Shown here: piece by piece, positions 34,561-44,144 of the stretch | Layout: each line of letters opens with the position of its first letter | Numbering within the stretch: position 1 is the first letter of the stretch | Assembly: GCF_040545475.1 (NCBI RefSeq) | Contig: NZ_JBEPMA010000005.1 | Span: 1-64,000 of the forward strand | Direction of reading: 5' to 3' | DNA from: Peptoniphilus_A olsenii | GTDB taxonomy: Bacteria; Bacillota; Clostridia; Tissierellales; Peptoniphilaceae | Length of the DNA: 64,000 bases | Translations under genes and position numbers: made by a program | The notes under the pieces: generated by a model | What the model was told of the DNA's origin: nothing | The model's database searches: none | The model's input: the letters and a program-made list of their open reading frames with translations, nothing else

Positions 34561-35580
34561 ATGAACGAGAGAATAAAAAAGGTTGTAATATTTGCAATTT
34601 TTATTTTGGTATTATTACTTTTTTCTTTTACTGCTTTTTTTAGCGAATCTCTTCTTTGGCCAAATTCAAGTGTAAACAGAGAATTTGACGGTATTTTATT
34701 TAATAATTCTGACGGAGTTGATGATTTTAGAGTAACTAGAGCTGTAGTTAATAGAGAAGGGCAAAAATTAATTAAATATGATCTCAAATTTAGTTACAAA
34801 GGTGAAGATTCTACTGCAAGAATACTAGGTATTCCTGCAAGGCAAATTTTCTTTGACGAAGGTATTAATTACAAAAATTCAAATGTAAAACTAAAAGGAG
34901 ATTTTGATAAAGTCAATGAATCTTTATTTAAAGAAAAATTAAGACTTAAAGATTTTTACAGTAAAATTGACAATAAAGAATATCAAGCAGTTAGTGAAGT
35001 TAAACTAAATTTAACAGAAAAAATCGAAGATTATAATTTTTCAATATACTATGTTCCTAATCCTTTATACTTCTCGGGAGGGCAATTAGTGGAAAACACT
35101 TCTGTTTTTGTTACTAATGCTAAAGTGAGCGATTGGCAAGAAAGTACTAAGACCACAGACAGTATCAAGGAGGCTTTTAACAATTCAGGTTATTACATAA
35201 ATAAACTTGAACTAGTTAATGAAAAAATTGTCAGCAAGATTTCTACTATAAATACAGTAACAACAATTTTGTTTCTTGTACTGGCTTTAGCTACAATAGC
35301 TCTTATATGGATTGGAAAAGGTAACCTCATGATTTACTTGGCTGCACTTTTCATAATGATTCCGAGTTTTTATAGGTTCATAGGAAAGGGAACTAGTACT
35401 TGGGGCATAATCTTAATTTATCCACTGCTAGCTTTTATTGCTTCATTAGTTGCAAAATTGTTGGCAAATAATTCTGAAAAGAAACTAACAACTAATGATT
35501 TTAAACAATCATTGGCATTTACTATATTATTTTTTGTAATTTGTATAATTATTTTTATTATTCCAAGAACATTTATATAA
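34561..35580 (+). CDS. Uncharacterised membrane protein with extracytoplasmic domain
   Basis: A 339-residue protein that I do not recognise. It has one N-terminal helix (about 8-28), an extracytoplasmic domain of about 200 residues rich in Lys/Asn with LKFSYKGEDSTARILGIPARQIFFDEGINYKN, and four C-terminal helices (about 230-335). There are no catalytic motifs I can name. The ATG follows a strong AAGGAGG site. It stands alone between two terminators, so it is a single-gene transcript. A membrane sensor or stress protein is possible but not supported by any motif. Confidence 0.75.
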   Translation: MNERIKKVVIFAIFILVLLLFSFTAFFSESLLWPNSSVNREFDGILFNNSDGVDDFRVTRAVVNREGQKLIKYDLKFSYKGEDSTARILGIPARQIFFDEGINYKNSNVKLKGDFDKVNESLFKEKLRLKDFYSKIDNKEYQAVSEVKLNLTEKIEDYNFSIYYVPNPLYFSGGQLVENTSVFVTNAKVSDWQESTKTTDSIKEAFNNSGYYINKLELVNEKIVSKISTINTVTTILFLVLALATIALIWIGKGNLMIYLAALFIMIPSFYRFIGKGTSTWGIILIYPLLAFIASLVAKLLANNSEKKLTTNDFKQSLAFTILFFVICIIIFIIPRTFI

Positions 35581-35595
35581 TTTAAATTTTTTTAG

Positions 35596-35624
35596 AACTC
35601 AGCTATTTTTATAGTTGAGTTTTT
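35596..35624 (+). terminator. Terminator after the orphan membrane protein
   Basis: AACTCAGCTAT (35596-35606) pairs with ATAGTTGAGTT (35611-35621) with one G-T pair, followed by a short T-run. Confidence 0.82.
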
Positions 35625-35677
35625 AAATGTTTTTTCATCAGTAAAAGTTTAGTAAATACTGGGAAAAAGTTTCGTTA

Positions 35678-35706
35678 TTGAAATAAAAATTCATATACTA
35701 TATAAT
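35678..35706 (+). promoter_or_regulatory. Promoter of the BMP receptor gene
   Basis: TTGAAA (35678-35683), 17 bases, then TATAAT (35701-35706), 28 bases before the start codon and just upstream of AGGAGG. Confidence 0.65.
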
Positions 35707-35734
35707 TAAAATTATAAAATAATAGGAGGAAACT

Positions 35735-36820
35735 ATGAAGAAAAAATTAATTTTATTAGCAGCAATTTTTCTTGCAATGGTTGGATTAGTTGCATGTGGT
35801 GGCAAAGACAATGCACCTGCAAATAAAGGCAATAATACAGCTAATGAAGAGACTGCTGAATCTAAAGAAGATGTAAGTGTTGGATTTGTAACTGATGAGG
35901 GTGGAGTAAATGATGAGTCATTTAATCAAGGAGCTTGGGAAGGACTTCAAAAAGCTAAAGAAGAACTTGGCATAACTGCAGATTATCTTGAATCAAAAGA
36001 TACTAAAGACTATACTCCCAATTTAGAAACATTCGCTGACCAAGAAAAAGATTTAGTATTTGGAGCTGGATTTAAAATGGGCGAAGCTATAGCTCAAGCA
36101 GCTGACTCTTATCCAGAAATTAACTACGCAATTGTTGATGTTGATGTAACTAATGGCGGAGAAATAGAAGCCCCTGAAAACCTTTTGGGAATCATGTTTA
36201 GAGCACAAGAGCCGTCTTTCTTAGTTGGTTATATTGCAGGTATGACTTCTGAAACAAATAAAGTAGGTTTTGTTGGTGGACAAGAAGGAAACATAATTTG
36301 GGGATTTGAATACGGATACAAAGCTGGTGTTGATTATGCAGCACAAGAAAAAGGACAAGATATAGAAGTATTAACTCAATATGTAGGTAACTTTACTGAT
36401 GCTCAAAAAGGTAAATCAATTACTGCTACAATGTATCAAAATGGAGCAGATGTAGTATTTCATGCAGCAGGTGGTGCAGGAGCAGGCGTTATCGAAGCAG
36501 CTAAAGAGGCAGATAAATGGGCTATCGGTGTAGATAGAGACCAAAACGATTTAGCACCAGACAATGTTTTAACTTCAGCAATGAAAAATGCAGATGTTGC
36601 AGTATATCAAGTTGTTGAACAAATGCAAAAAGGACAGTTTAAAGGCGGTCAAACTATTGAATTTGGTTTAGCTGATGAAGGAGCAGTAGGTATCGCACCA
36701 ACTTCAGATAAAAATGTTGCTCCAGAAATACTTGAAAAAGTAGATGAAATTTCTAAGAAAATTGTTGATGGAGAAATTAAAGTTCCATACAATCAAGAAA
36801 CTTACGATAGTGCAAAATAA
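35735..36820 (+). CDS. BMP-family nucleoside-binding lipoprotein
   Basis: A 361-residue lipoprotein with lipobox VACG (Cys about residue 21) and an acidic linker. A Bmp (PnrA/Med-like) domain follows: VGFVTDEGGVNDESFNQGAWEGLQKA at the N-terminal lobe, GIMFRAQEPSFLVGYIAGMTS in the middle, and VDRDQNDLAPDNVLTSAMKN near the C-terminus. These receptors bind purine nucleosides. It is followed by a terminator and then by the ATPase and permease genes, so the abundant receptor and the rarer channel are separately transcribed. Confidence 0.93.
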   Translation: MKKKLILLAAIFLAMVGLVACGGKDNAPANKGNNTANEETAESKEDVSVGFVTDEGGVNDESFNQGAWEGLQKAKEELGITADYLESKDTKDYTPNLETFADQEKDLVFGAGFKMGEAIAQAADSYPEINYAIVDVDVTNGGEIEAPENLLGIMFRAQEPSFLVGYIAGMTSETNKVGFVGGQEGNIIWGFEYGYKAGVDYAAQEKGQDIEVLTQYVGNFTDAQKGKSITATMYQNGADVVFHAAGGAGAGVIEAAKEADKWAIGVDRDQNDLAPDNVLTSAMKNADVAVYQVVEQMQKGQFKGGQTIEFGLADEGAVGIAPTSDKNVAPEILEKVDEISKKIVDGEIKVPYNQETYDSAK

Positions 36821-36865
36821 TTAAAAAAGTGTCACTATTAGAGTGACCCCAAAAATTTGAACTAG

Positions 36866-36901
36866 AGAGATGAGTACTCTTAATGTACTTGTCTCTTTTT
36901 T
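36866..36901 (+). terminator. Terminator after the BMP receptor
   Basis: Bases 36866-36877 pair with 36885-36896 (12 pairs, two of them G-T) and are followed by a T-run. A second small stem, GTCACT (36831-36836) with AGTGAC (36842-36847), lies just before it. Confidence 0.82.
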
Positions 36902-37001
36902 GTTTGTATTTTTTAAAATATAGTTAAGTTGTAAATCTAAAGCATACTTTTAATCAAATATTTCAATAAAGTGCGATTTTTCAATTATTTATTGTAATTT
37001 A

Positions 37002-37031
37002 TTGTGAAAACCCAGCTTTCTTTGGTATAAT
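37002..37031 (+). promoter_or_regulatory. Promoter of the nucleoside ABC transporter genes
   Basis: TTGTGA (37002-37007), 18 bases, then TATAAT (37026-37031), 29 bases before the GTG start of the ATPase gene. Confidence 0.6.
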
Positions 37032-37059
37032 TTATATATCAATGTAAAGGAGAGCGTTT

Positions 37060-38592
37060 GTGTTGGAAAAAGATAATAATCTGGCTGTCTATATGAATAA
37101 CATCACAAAAAAATTTGGTGATTTCACAGCTAATGACAATATAAATCTCGATATCAAAAAAGGTGAGATACATTCTCTTCTTGGAGAAAATGGAGCTGGC
37201 AAATCAACGCTTATGAATATGCTCTATGGAATGTATTCTCCTACTTCAGGCGATATTTATATAAATGGCGAGAAGAAGGTATTTCGAGATCCTAAAGATG
37301 CTATAAAAGCAGGACTTGGTATGGTTCATCAACATTTTATGTTAATTGAGCCATTTACTGTTGTTGAAAATATTATTCTAGGAATGGAACCAGTCAATGG
37401 TATAAAAATAGATGTTAAAAAGGCAAGAAAAGAAGTGATGGAACTTGCTAATAGATATGGGTTTAATATAGACCCTGATGCAAAAATTGAAGATATATCT
37501 GTAGGTACTCAACAAAAAGTAGAAATTCTAAAAGTGCTCTATAGAGGTGCGGATATTTTAATTTTTGATGAACCTACAGCAGTTCTTACGCCTCAAGAAA
37601 TTGACGAATTAGTTGGAATAATTACAAATCTTTCTAATGAAGGCAAATCAATTATAATAATCACACATAAATTAAAAGAAATTAAAAGAATGGCTGATCG
37701 CTGTACTATCATAAGGCGAGGTAAAAAAATTGATACAGTAGAGGTTAAAGATATTTCTGAGTCTGAACTTGCCGACATGATGGTGGGAAGAGCGGTTCAT
37801 TTAGATGTAGATAAAAAACCACAAAAACCGGGCGATACTGTATTAAATGTAGAGAACTTAGTTGTAAGCGATATACGAAAAATAAACAAGCTTAAAGAAT
37901 TTAATTTAGAAGTAAAATCTGGAGAAATACATGGAATAGCTGGTATTGACGGTAATGGTCAATCTGAATTAATTGAAGCCTTGACAGGACTAAGAGAAGT
38001 AGATAGTGGAACTATTACATTTAAAGGAAAAGATATAACCAATAAAACTCCAAGACAAATAATCGATTCTGGATTAAATTCAATTCCAGAAGATAGACAA
38101 ATAAGAGGTCTTGTGTTAGATTTTACTATTTCTGAAAATATGATTCTAAAAAATTATAACAAAAATCAATTTTCTGAAAATGGAATTTTAAAATCAAAAG
38201 AAATAAGGGATTATTCTCAAAAATTGGTTGAAAGTTATGATGTCAGACCTAATAATATAGATTATTTTGCTGGTTCATTATCTGGTGGTAATCAACAAAA
38301 GGTTATTTTGGCAAGAGAAATCTCTGATGATCCTGATTTATTAATAGCAGCTCAACCTACAAGAGGACTTGACGTTGGTGCAATTGAATATATAAGAAAC
38401 TTTTTGATTGAACAAAGAGATAAGGGTAAAGCTGTACTGTTAATTTCTTTTGAACTTGATGAAATAATGGCCCTATCTGATAGGATATCTGTCATTTTTG
38501 ATGGTAAAATTTTAAAAACTGTAAATGCAAGTGAAACTAATGAAAGAGAACTGGGATTATACATGGCAGGAGGTAATGATGAAGAGAAATAG
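37060..38592 (+). CDS. Nucleoside ABC transporter ATP-binding protein (double ATPase)
   Basis: A 510-residue protein with two fused ABC domains, the pattern of ribose/nucleoside (NupO/YufO-like) transporters. The N-half has Walker A GENGAGKST, an IEDISVGTQQKVEILKVLYRG signature and Walker B ILIFDEPTAVLTPQE. The C-half has a degenerate P-loop (GIDGNGQSELIEAL) but a clear LSGGNQQKVILAREI signature and LLIAAQPTRGLDVGA. The weak second P-loop is usual in this family. It starts at GTG 37060 behind AAGGAG and overlaps the first permease gene. Confidence 0.93.
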   Translation: MLEKDNNLAVYMNNITKKFGDFTANDNINLDIKKGEIHSLLGENGAGKSTLMNMLYGMYSPTSGDIYINGEKKVFRDPKDAIKAGLGMVHQHFMLIEPFTVVENIILGMEPVNGIKIDVKKARKEVMELANRYGFNIDPDAKIEDISVGTQQKVEILKVLYRGADILIFDEPTAVLTPQEIDELVGIITNLSNEGKSIIIITHKLKEIKRMADRCTIIRRGKKIDTVEVKDISESELADMMVGRAVHLDVDKKPQKPGDTVLNVENLVVSDIRKINKLKEFNLEVKSGEIHGIAGIDGNGQSELIEALTGLREVDSGTITFKGKDITNKTPRQIIDSGLNSIPEDRQIRGLVLDFTISENMILKNYNKNQFSENGILKSKEIRDYSQKLVESYDVRPNNIDYFAGSLSGGNQQKVILAREISDDPDLLIAAQPTRGLDVGAIEYIRNFLIEQRDKGKAVLLISFELDEIMALSDRISVIFDGKILKTVNASETNERELGLYMAGGNDEEK

Positions 38593-39739
38593 AATTATAT
38601 ATACACTCCTTGCAATGCTCTTAGGAATGGTTATTGGTTCTATTGTATTAATACTAAGTGGAACAAATCCAATTGAAGCATATAAGGTTATTTTTGTAGG
38701 GGCATTTGGCAAACCTAAATATATTTCGTGGACAGTGGTAAAAGCTGTACCTCTTATCTTAACAGGACTTTCGGTTGCGTTCGCTTTTAATACAGGACTT
38801 TTTAATATAGGGGCTGAAGGTCAATATATTGTTGGCTCTATTGGAGCATTGCTCGCTGGATTGTTACTTGATCTTCCTCCAGTAATACATGGTATAGTTG
38901 CTTTAGTTTGCGGGCTATTCTGTGGATTTATTTGGGGAGGTTTAGTAGGCTTTTTCAAAGCTAAATTCCAGGTAAATGAGGTAATTTCTTCTATTATGAT
39001 GAATTGGATTGCCTTTTATCTTAGCAACTATTTGTTGAGTTTTCCACTCATTAGAAGTATTGAATCTGATAACTCTTATCCTATTAAGGCTAGTGCATCT
39101 ATAAGAATTTTAGGTACATGGAAGAGAAGTGGAGCTGGGAAAGAGTTTCTGAAACAAAATAAATTTTTAAGGGATATTTTAAATCCCCCAGTGAACTGGG
39201 GACTTATAATTGCAATTATCGCTGCAATAATCATTTGGTATATTCTAAAGAAAACTACCTTGGGCTATGAACTTCGTGCTGTTGGTTTTAATAGAAAAGC
39301 TGCCGAGTATGGAGGAATAGATATAAATAAAGCAATAGTTAAATCAATGGGAATTGCTGGAGCTCTTGCAGGTCTTGCTGGAGCAATCACAGTACTAGGA
39401 GTTTCTGGTAATATTGGTATGATGGCAGCTCAAGAAGGTTATGGTTTTGATGGTATGGCTGTATCTCTAATTGCTGGCAATGCTCCATTGGGCACTATAC
39501 CTGCGGCTCTGCTTTATGCAGGTCTTAGCTATGGTGGGGGTAAACTTACAACTATAGGAACTTATTCTGAAGTAATTAATATTATTGTAGGAATAATGAT
39601 TTTGTTTATTGCTATGCCTAAACTTTTAGACACTATTAAATTCTTTTTTACAAAGTGGAGTGGCGAAAATAAAAATAAAAAAATGAATACAAATTCTATT
39701 AAGAAAAATGAAACTGATAAAGTAGGGGGTAAAAAATGA
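38579..39739 (+). CDS. Nucleoside ABC transporter permease 1
   Basis: A 386-residue permease with about nine helices (NupP/YufP-like). It contains FNIGAEGQYIVGSIGALLAGLL, FKAKFQVNEVISSIMMNWIAFYL and RAVGFNRKAAEYGGIDINKAIV, all characteristic of the branched-chain/ribose-type permease superfamily. The start is ATG 38579, five bases after GGAGG; upstream in-frame ATGs lie within the ATPase gene. A basic cytoplasmic tail rich in Lys/Asn closes the protein. It overlaps the second permease by four bases. Confidence 0.92.
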   Translation: MKRNRIIYTLLAMLLGMVIGSIVLILSGTNPIEAYKVIFVGAFGKPKYISWTVVKAVPLILTGLSVAFAFNTGLFNIGAEGQYIVGSIGALLAGLLLDLPPVIHGIVALVCGLFCGFIWGGLVGFFKAKFQVNEVISSIMMNWIAFYLSNYLLSFPLIRSIESDNSYPIKASASIRILGTWKRSGAGKEFLKQNKFLRDILNPPVNWGLIIAIIAAIIIWYILKKTTLGYELRAVGFNRKAAEYGGIDINKAIVKSMGIAGALAGLAGAITVLGVSGNIGMMAAQEGYGFDGMAVSLIAGNAPLGTIPAALLYAGLSYGGGKLTTIGTYSEVINIIVGIMILFIAMPKLLDTIKFFFTKWSGENKNKKMNTNSIKKNETDKVGGKK

Positions 39740-40698
39740 GCAATTTAGGATTAAATATTGCAAGTATTCTTTCAATAACTTTGCTTTATTCTGCACCTCT
39801 TATTTATACAGCATTAGGCGGAGTACTTAGCGAAAACTCCGGAGTAGTAAATATTGGACTTGAGGGTATGATGGCGATTGGTGCAATTATGGGATCAATT
39901 GTCGGATATTATGTTGGTAATCCATGGCTTGCATTTTTATGTGGTGGTATTGGAGGTATGCTTTTAGCTTTACTTCACGCTATTGCCACAATACATTTTT
40001 CTGCAGACCATGTAGTTAGTGGTATTGCAATTAACTTAATTGGGCCTGGTCTTGCAGTGTTTTTATCTAGATTATTTTTTGATGGGGCGGCAATGTCAAA
40101 GTCAATACCTTATGAAAATAAATTACCTGTACTTTTCAAAAGCATATTTACTAAAGAAGTAGTAGGTTCAAATGGTTTATTGAAATTTTTAGATATTATA
40201 TTTACACAATATGCATCCGTTTATATTTCTTTTATTCTTGTTTTATTGATGTATTTTCTACTTTATAAAACAAGACTTGGACTGAGAATTAGATCAGTTG
40301 GCGAACATCCTAAAGCTGCCGAAACACTGGGTGTAAATGCTTATGCTATCAAATATATATGCGTACTTGGCTCAGGATTTTTGGCAGGGCTTGGGGGAGC
40401 GTCAATGTCACTGGCAGTTGTTTCAAACTTTAGAGAAACTTTAATCAGTGGACAAGGATTTATAGCACTTGCAGCTGTAATATTTGGAGGTTGGAAACCT
40501 CATGGAGCAATGGCGGCCTGCCTTTTATTTGGCTTTGCACAAGGGCTATCTGTATTTTTAGGTTCTCGAGGTATAAATATAAACACAAATATACTTTCTA
40601 TGATACCTTATATCATAACTTTAGTAGTGTTGATTGTTTTTGTAAAAGGTTCACGAGCACCTTCTGCTGATGGTATTCCATATGAAAGAAACAAATAA
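39736..40698 (+). CDS. Nucleoside ABC transporter permease 2
   Basis: A 320-residue permease (NupQ/YufQ-like) with about eight helices. It contains VVNIGLEGMMAIGAIMGSIVGYYVG and SVGEHPKAAETLGVNAYAIKYICVLGSGFLAGLGGASMSL. It is the last gene of the transporter and would form the channel heterodimer with permease 1. A terminator follows 22 bases later. Confidence 0.92.
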   Translation: MSNLGLNIASILSITLLYSAPLIYTALGGVLSENSGVVNIGLEGMMAIGAIMGSIVGYYVGNPWLAFLCGGIGGMLLALLHAIATIHFSADHVVSGIAINLIGPGLAVFLSRLFFDGAAMSKSIPYENKLPVLFKSIFTKEVVGSNGLLKFLDIIFTQYASVYISFILVLLMYFLLYKTRLGLRIRSVGEHPKAAETLGVNAYAIKYICVLGSGFLAGLGGASMSLAVVSNFRETLISGQGFIALAAVIFGGWKPHGAMAACLLFGFAQGLSVFLGSRGININTNILSMIPYIITLVVLIVFVKGSRAPSADGIPYERNK

Positions 40699-40720
40699 AT
40701 TTAAAATTATATTTTATTTT

Positions 40721-40748
40721 AAGACTCTCTTCTTAGAGGGTCTTTTTA
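40721..40748 (+). terminator. Terminator after the nucleoside transporter
   Basis: AAGACTCTC (40721-40729) pairs with GAGGGTCTT (40736-40744) with one G-T pair, then a T-run. From here to 41140 the sequence is AT-rich and noncoding with nothing recognised. Confidence 0.85.
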
Positions 40749-41142
40749 TTTTTTATATGATTTGTGAAGTTAAATCTTGTTCCGAATTAATCTTCTTTAA
40801 AAAGGTTTAGTATTAAATACACGTCATTATAATTATTGTTAAATAAAAATCTATAATTTATCAACTTAATAAGAAGTGAGAATCATCTTTAAATTATATT
40901 TAAAACTAAAACGAATTTAAAATTTGATACGGTAATAACAGGAAAATATTTGCTTTGATTTCGATACATAATATGAATTTTTAAAATAATTGATGATAAA
41001 AGGGAATTTATTTTAAATATATCTCGATATTTGCAGCATGACAAAAAATTATCAAAAGCTCCATAATCAAGTAAAATAAACACTGGAATAGATTTCCATT
41101 TATAAAAATTCTCTCATTATCATATACTTTAATTAAAATTAG

Positions 41143-41184
41143 TGTTATAATTATAACAAAAGGTAAAAAAGGCTATGTGTAGCC
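41143..41184 (+). promoter_or_regulatory. rnf promoter and short leader hairpin
   Basis: An extended -10 (TGTTATAAT, 41143-41151) lies about 55 bases before rnfC without a clear -35. In the short leader, GGCTA (41171-41175) and TAGCC (41180-41184) form a five-pair hairpin with loop TGTG, just upstream of the GGGGTGA ribosome site. The hairpin could affect mRNA stability or initiation (inference). Confidence 0.55.
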
Positions 41185-41204
41185 GAACAAGGGGTGAATT
41201 TTTT

Positions 41205-42539
41205 ATGAGTTCAAGAAATCTCACTTTTTCCGTTGGTGGAGTCCATATGGACGAACACAAAACTTTGACAGAAAAAATAGCAATCGAAAGGATGCCAAGT
41301 CCTGAAATTGTTTACATACCAATGTCACAACATATTGGAGCACCATGCTCTCCAGTTGTTTCAAAAGGGGATACTGTTAAAGTAGGACAATTAGTGGGTA
41401 ACTCAGAAGCTTTTATATCAGCGGCAGTGCATTCTTCTGTGTCAGGAACAGTAGAGGATATCAAAAAAATGTATACTGCTGATGGAAGATTCTGTGAATG
41501 TGTCGTTATAAGAAGCGACGGTAAGGATGAAATGACAGATGATCTTAAAGATTTTAAGGATTACAAAGATCATCCAATAGATGATTTAATTCCATTCATA
41601 AAAGAAAAGGGAATTGTTGGTATGGGTGGAGCTGGTTTTCCGCTACATGCTAAGTTAAAAAGTGAAGATCCTATTCTTGATGAATGTGTAATTAATGGAG
41701 CAGAATGTGAGCCGTTTTTAACTTGCGACCACAGAATTATGCTCGAAAAAACAGAAGAAATTTTAGAGGGTTTAGATATTTTCTCTCATTATTATAATAA
41801 GGATGTATCTTATATGGCAATCGAAGAAAATAAACCAGATGCCATAGAAAAAATGGAAGAAGTTATTAGTTCTCATCCTAATTGGAATCATCTTAAAGTT
41901 GTTGGTTGTCAAACCAAATATCCACAAGGAGATTCTAAAAGACTTTCTGAAGCTGTAGTAGGAAGAATTGTTCCACAAAATGGTGTAACTAATGATGTGG
42001 GAGTTTTCTTAACAAATGTGGGTACTACTCTAGCTTTTTATGAAGCTATGATTGAAGGAAGACCTTCTTATGAAAGAGTAATAACGGTAAGTGGTTCAGG
42101 TATTAAAGAACCTAAAAATATTTTAGTTAAAATTGGTACACCTGTCGGAGATATTTTAAATTTCTGCGGTGGAATTAAAGATAATCATGTAGAAATTGTT
42201 TGTGGTGGTCCTATGACAGGTAAATCTGTTTTTGATATGGACTCTCCAATTACAAAAACTACCTCAGGAATATTAGTATTTACTGAAGAAGAAGTAAAAC
42301 CAAATATTGAAAGTCCTTGTATCAGATGTTCAAGGTGTGTTGATCACTGTCCGGCTAATATTAACCCGACAGATATTAATCATGCTATTTTAAAGGGAAA
42401 TATTGATTTATGTATTGAGCTTCATGCAGATCAATGTATGGAATGCGGTATATGCTCTTTTATTTGTCCTGCAAAAAGGCATTTGACTGCATCTGTTAAA
42501 TTAGCTAAACGTGAAATAAGGGCTAATGCAAAGAAGTAG
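41205..42539 (+). CDS. rnfC: Rnf complex subunit RnfC
   Basis: A 444-residue subunit that accepts electrons from or gives them to NADH. It has an N-terminal biotinyl-lipoyl-like barrel, an NADH/FMN-binding Rossmann region (GMGGAGFPLHAKL, INGAECEPFLTCDHR), a SLBB segment, and two [4Fe-4S] motifs: CIRCSRCVDHCP and CMECGICSFICP (about 376-427). The start is ATG 41205 behind GGGGTGAA; an upstream in-frame ATG would extend through the leader hairpin. It is the first gene of a complete rnfCDGEAB operon. Confidence 0.96.
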   Translation: MSSRNLTFSVGGVHMDEHKTLTEKIAIERMPSPEIVYIPMSQHIGAPCSPVVSKGDTVKVGQLVGNSEAFISAAVHSSVSGTVEDIKKMYTADGRFCECVVIRSDGKDEMTDDLKDFKDYKDHPIDDLIPFIKEKGIVGMGGAGFPLHAKLKSEDPILDECVINGAECEPFLTCDHRIMLEKTEEILEGLDIFSHYYNKDVSYMAIEENKPDAIEKMEEVISSHPNWNHLKVVGCQTKYPQGDSKRLSEAVVGRIVPQNGVTNDVGVFLTNVGTTLAFYEAMIEGRPSYERVITVSGSGIKEPKNILVKIGTPVGDILNFCGGIKDNHVEIVCGGPMTGKSVFDMDSPITKTTSGILVFTEEEVKPNIESPCIRCSRCVDHCPANINPTDINHAILKGNIDLCIELHADQCMECGICSFICPAKRHLTASVKLAKREIRANAKK

Positions 42540-42549
42540 GAGGTAGAAA

Positions 42550-43551
42550 ATGGAAAAAAATACAATGAAAAATGAGCTGACTAATGAAAATGCTGCACAT
42601 TATGTGTCTTTAGCGCCTCATATCAGATCTAATGATACAGTAACAAAGATTATGTTAGATGTAATCATTGCACTTATTCCGGCTATGATTGCCTCAGTTT
42701 ATTTCTTTGGTCAAAGATCATTACTTTTAATTGCAGCTTGTGTAATTTCTGCAGTTGCTACTGAATATATTACTCAAAAAGCTCTCAAGAAAACTATACG
42801 AATAGGAGATTTATCTGCTGTTGTAACTGGAATTTTAATCGCACTAAATTTGCCTGTGTCTTTTCCTATATGGATGGCAATTTTTGGTTCTGTGTTTGCG
42901 ATTCTTGTAGTTAAAGAGTGTTTTGGAGGAATTGGTTTTAATTTTATGAACCCTGCTTTAGCAGCAAGACTTATACTCATGGCATCATGGGCTAAAGAAA
43001 TGACAGATTATGTAGCACCTGAATTTGCAAGACAAGGTATTCTTACTGGAGCTACTGTAGATGGAATGGCTTATGCTACTCCATTAGCGCATTTGAGTGC
43101 TGGAACTTATGAGAATTTACCAGCTATTTCTGATATGTTTATTGGAAATATTGGTGGAGTTTTAGGTGAAACTTCTGCACTTGCACTTATTATAGGTTTT
43201 ATTTATTTGGTAGCAAGAAAAGTTATTTCATGGGAAGTTCCTGTTATTTATGTTGTTGTAACTGCTATATTTTTACCAATACTTGGGGTTCCTTTTGAAT
43301 ATGTTCCTCATGAATTATTAGCTGGTGGGTTGATGCTTGGAGCAATTTTTATGGCTACTGATTATTCAACTAATCCAATTAATAGAAAAGGTAGAATAAT
43401 ATTTGCAATTGGTTGCGGAATTTTGACTGCTTTAATCAGAGTTAAGGCTTCACTACCTGAAGGGGTATCTTATGCTATTTGTTTAATGAACTTAGCTACA
43501 CCGCTTATTGATAAATTGACAAAAACTGAAGCTTATGGGGAGGCGAAATAG
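42550..43551 (+). CDS. rnfD: Rnf complex subunit RnfD
   Basis: A 333-residue membrane subunit with about nine helices. It carries a covalent FMN attached to a Thr; the candidate is in DGMAYATPL, corresponding to the SGAT-type flavinylation site. ECFGGIGFNFMNPALAARL and MATDYSTNP are family blocks. AGGAGGTAG precedes the ATG, and the stop abuts rnfG. Confidence 0.95.
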   Translation: MEKNTMKNELTNENAAHYVSLAPHIRSNDTVTKIMLDVIIALIPAMIASVYFFGQRSLLLIAACVISAVATEYITQKALKKTIRIGDLSAVVTGILIALNLPVSFPIWMAIFGSVFAILVVKECFGGIGFNFMNPALAARLILMASWAKEMTDYVAPEFARQGILTGATVDGMAYATPLAHLSAGTYENLPAISDMFIGNIGGVLGETSALALIIGFIYLVARKVISWEVPVIYVVVTAIFLPILGVPFEYVPHELLAGGLMLGAIFMATDYSTNPINRKGRIIFAIGCGILTALIRVKASLPEGVSYAICLMNLATPLIDKLTKTEAYGEAK

Positions 43552-44133
43552 ATGAAAGAACCTGTAAAATTTGGTATTATACTTCTTGTTTTCTGTGCTG
43601 TTTCTGCTGGGCTTTTAGCTTATGTTAATAGTTTTACAGCTCCTGTGATTGCAGAAGCTGAATTTCAAAAAGCTGTAGATTCTTATGGAGAAATTTTTGG
43701 TGAGGCAGCTGACGGATTTGAAGAATTAGATGAAAGTGAATTTGCTAATATTAAAGAAAAATATCCAAATATAGAAAAGATATTTGTAGCTAAAAAAGGC
43801 GAGGATATTGTTGGATATGGTATAAATGTAGAATCAAATGGTTTTGGTGGTGCTATGACAAATGCTCTTGGGTTTTTAATCGAGGGCGAAAAGATTGCTG
43901 GTTTTAGAAATATTTCAAACCAAGAAACTAGTGGTTATGGTACTAGAATAACTACTGATGAGTATTATCCATCATATGAAGGTAAATCTGCTGCAGGAGA
44001 TTTAGAAATATCTAAAGATCCTCAAGCTGATAATGAAGTAATGTGGCTAACTTCTGCTACAGTTTCTTCAAAAGGAGTTCTTGAAGGTGCTAATGAAGCA
44101 GTTGCAGTTTTCCAAGAACTTATAAATGAATAG
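43552..44133 (+). CDS. rnfG: Rnf complex subunit RnfG
   Basis: A 193-residue subunit with one N-terminal membrane helix and an extracytoplasmic FMN-binding domain. The flavinylation motif is SATVSS (about residues 164-169), with the Thr as attachment site. The block GYGTRITTDEYYPSYEGK is typical of the family. It starts directly after the rnfD stop. Confidence 0.94.
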   Translation: MKEPVKFGIILLVFCAVSAGLLAYVNSFTAPVIAEAEFQKAVDSYGEIFGEAADGFEELDESEFANIKEKYPNIEKIFVAKKGEDIVGYGINVESNGFGGAMTNALGFLIEGEKIAGFRNISNQETSGYGTRITTDEYYPSYEGKSAAGDLEISKDPQADNEVMWLTSATVSSKGVLEGANEAVAVFQELINE

Positions 44134-44144
44134 GGGGTAAGATT

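Noticed and set aside
40889..41083. 64-residue minus-strand open frame upstream of rnfC
   Set aside because: Low-complexity AT-rich reading with no ribosome site and no recognisable motif; it looks like chance in a noncoding gap.
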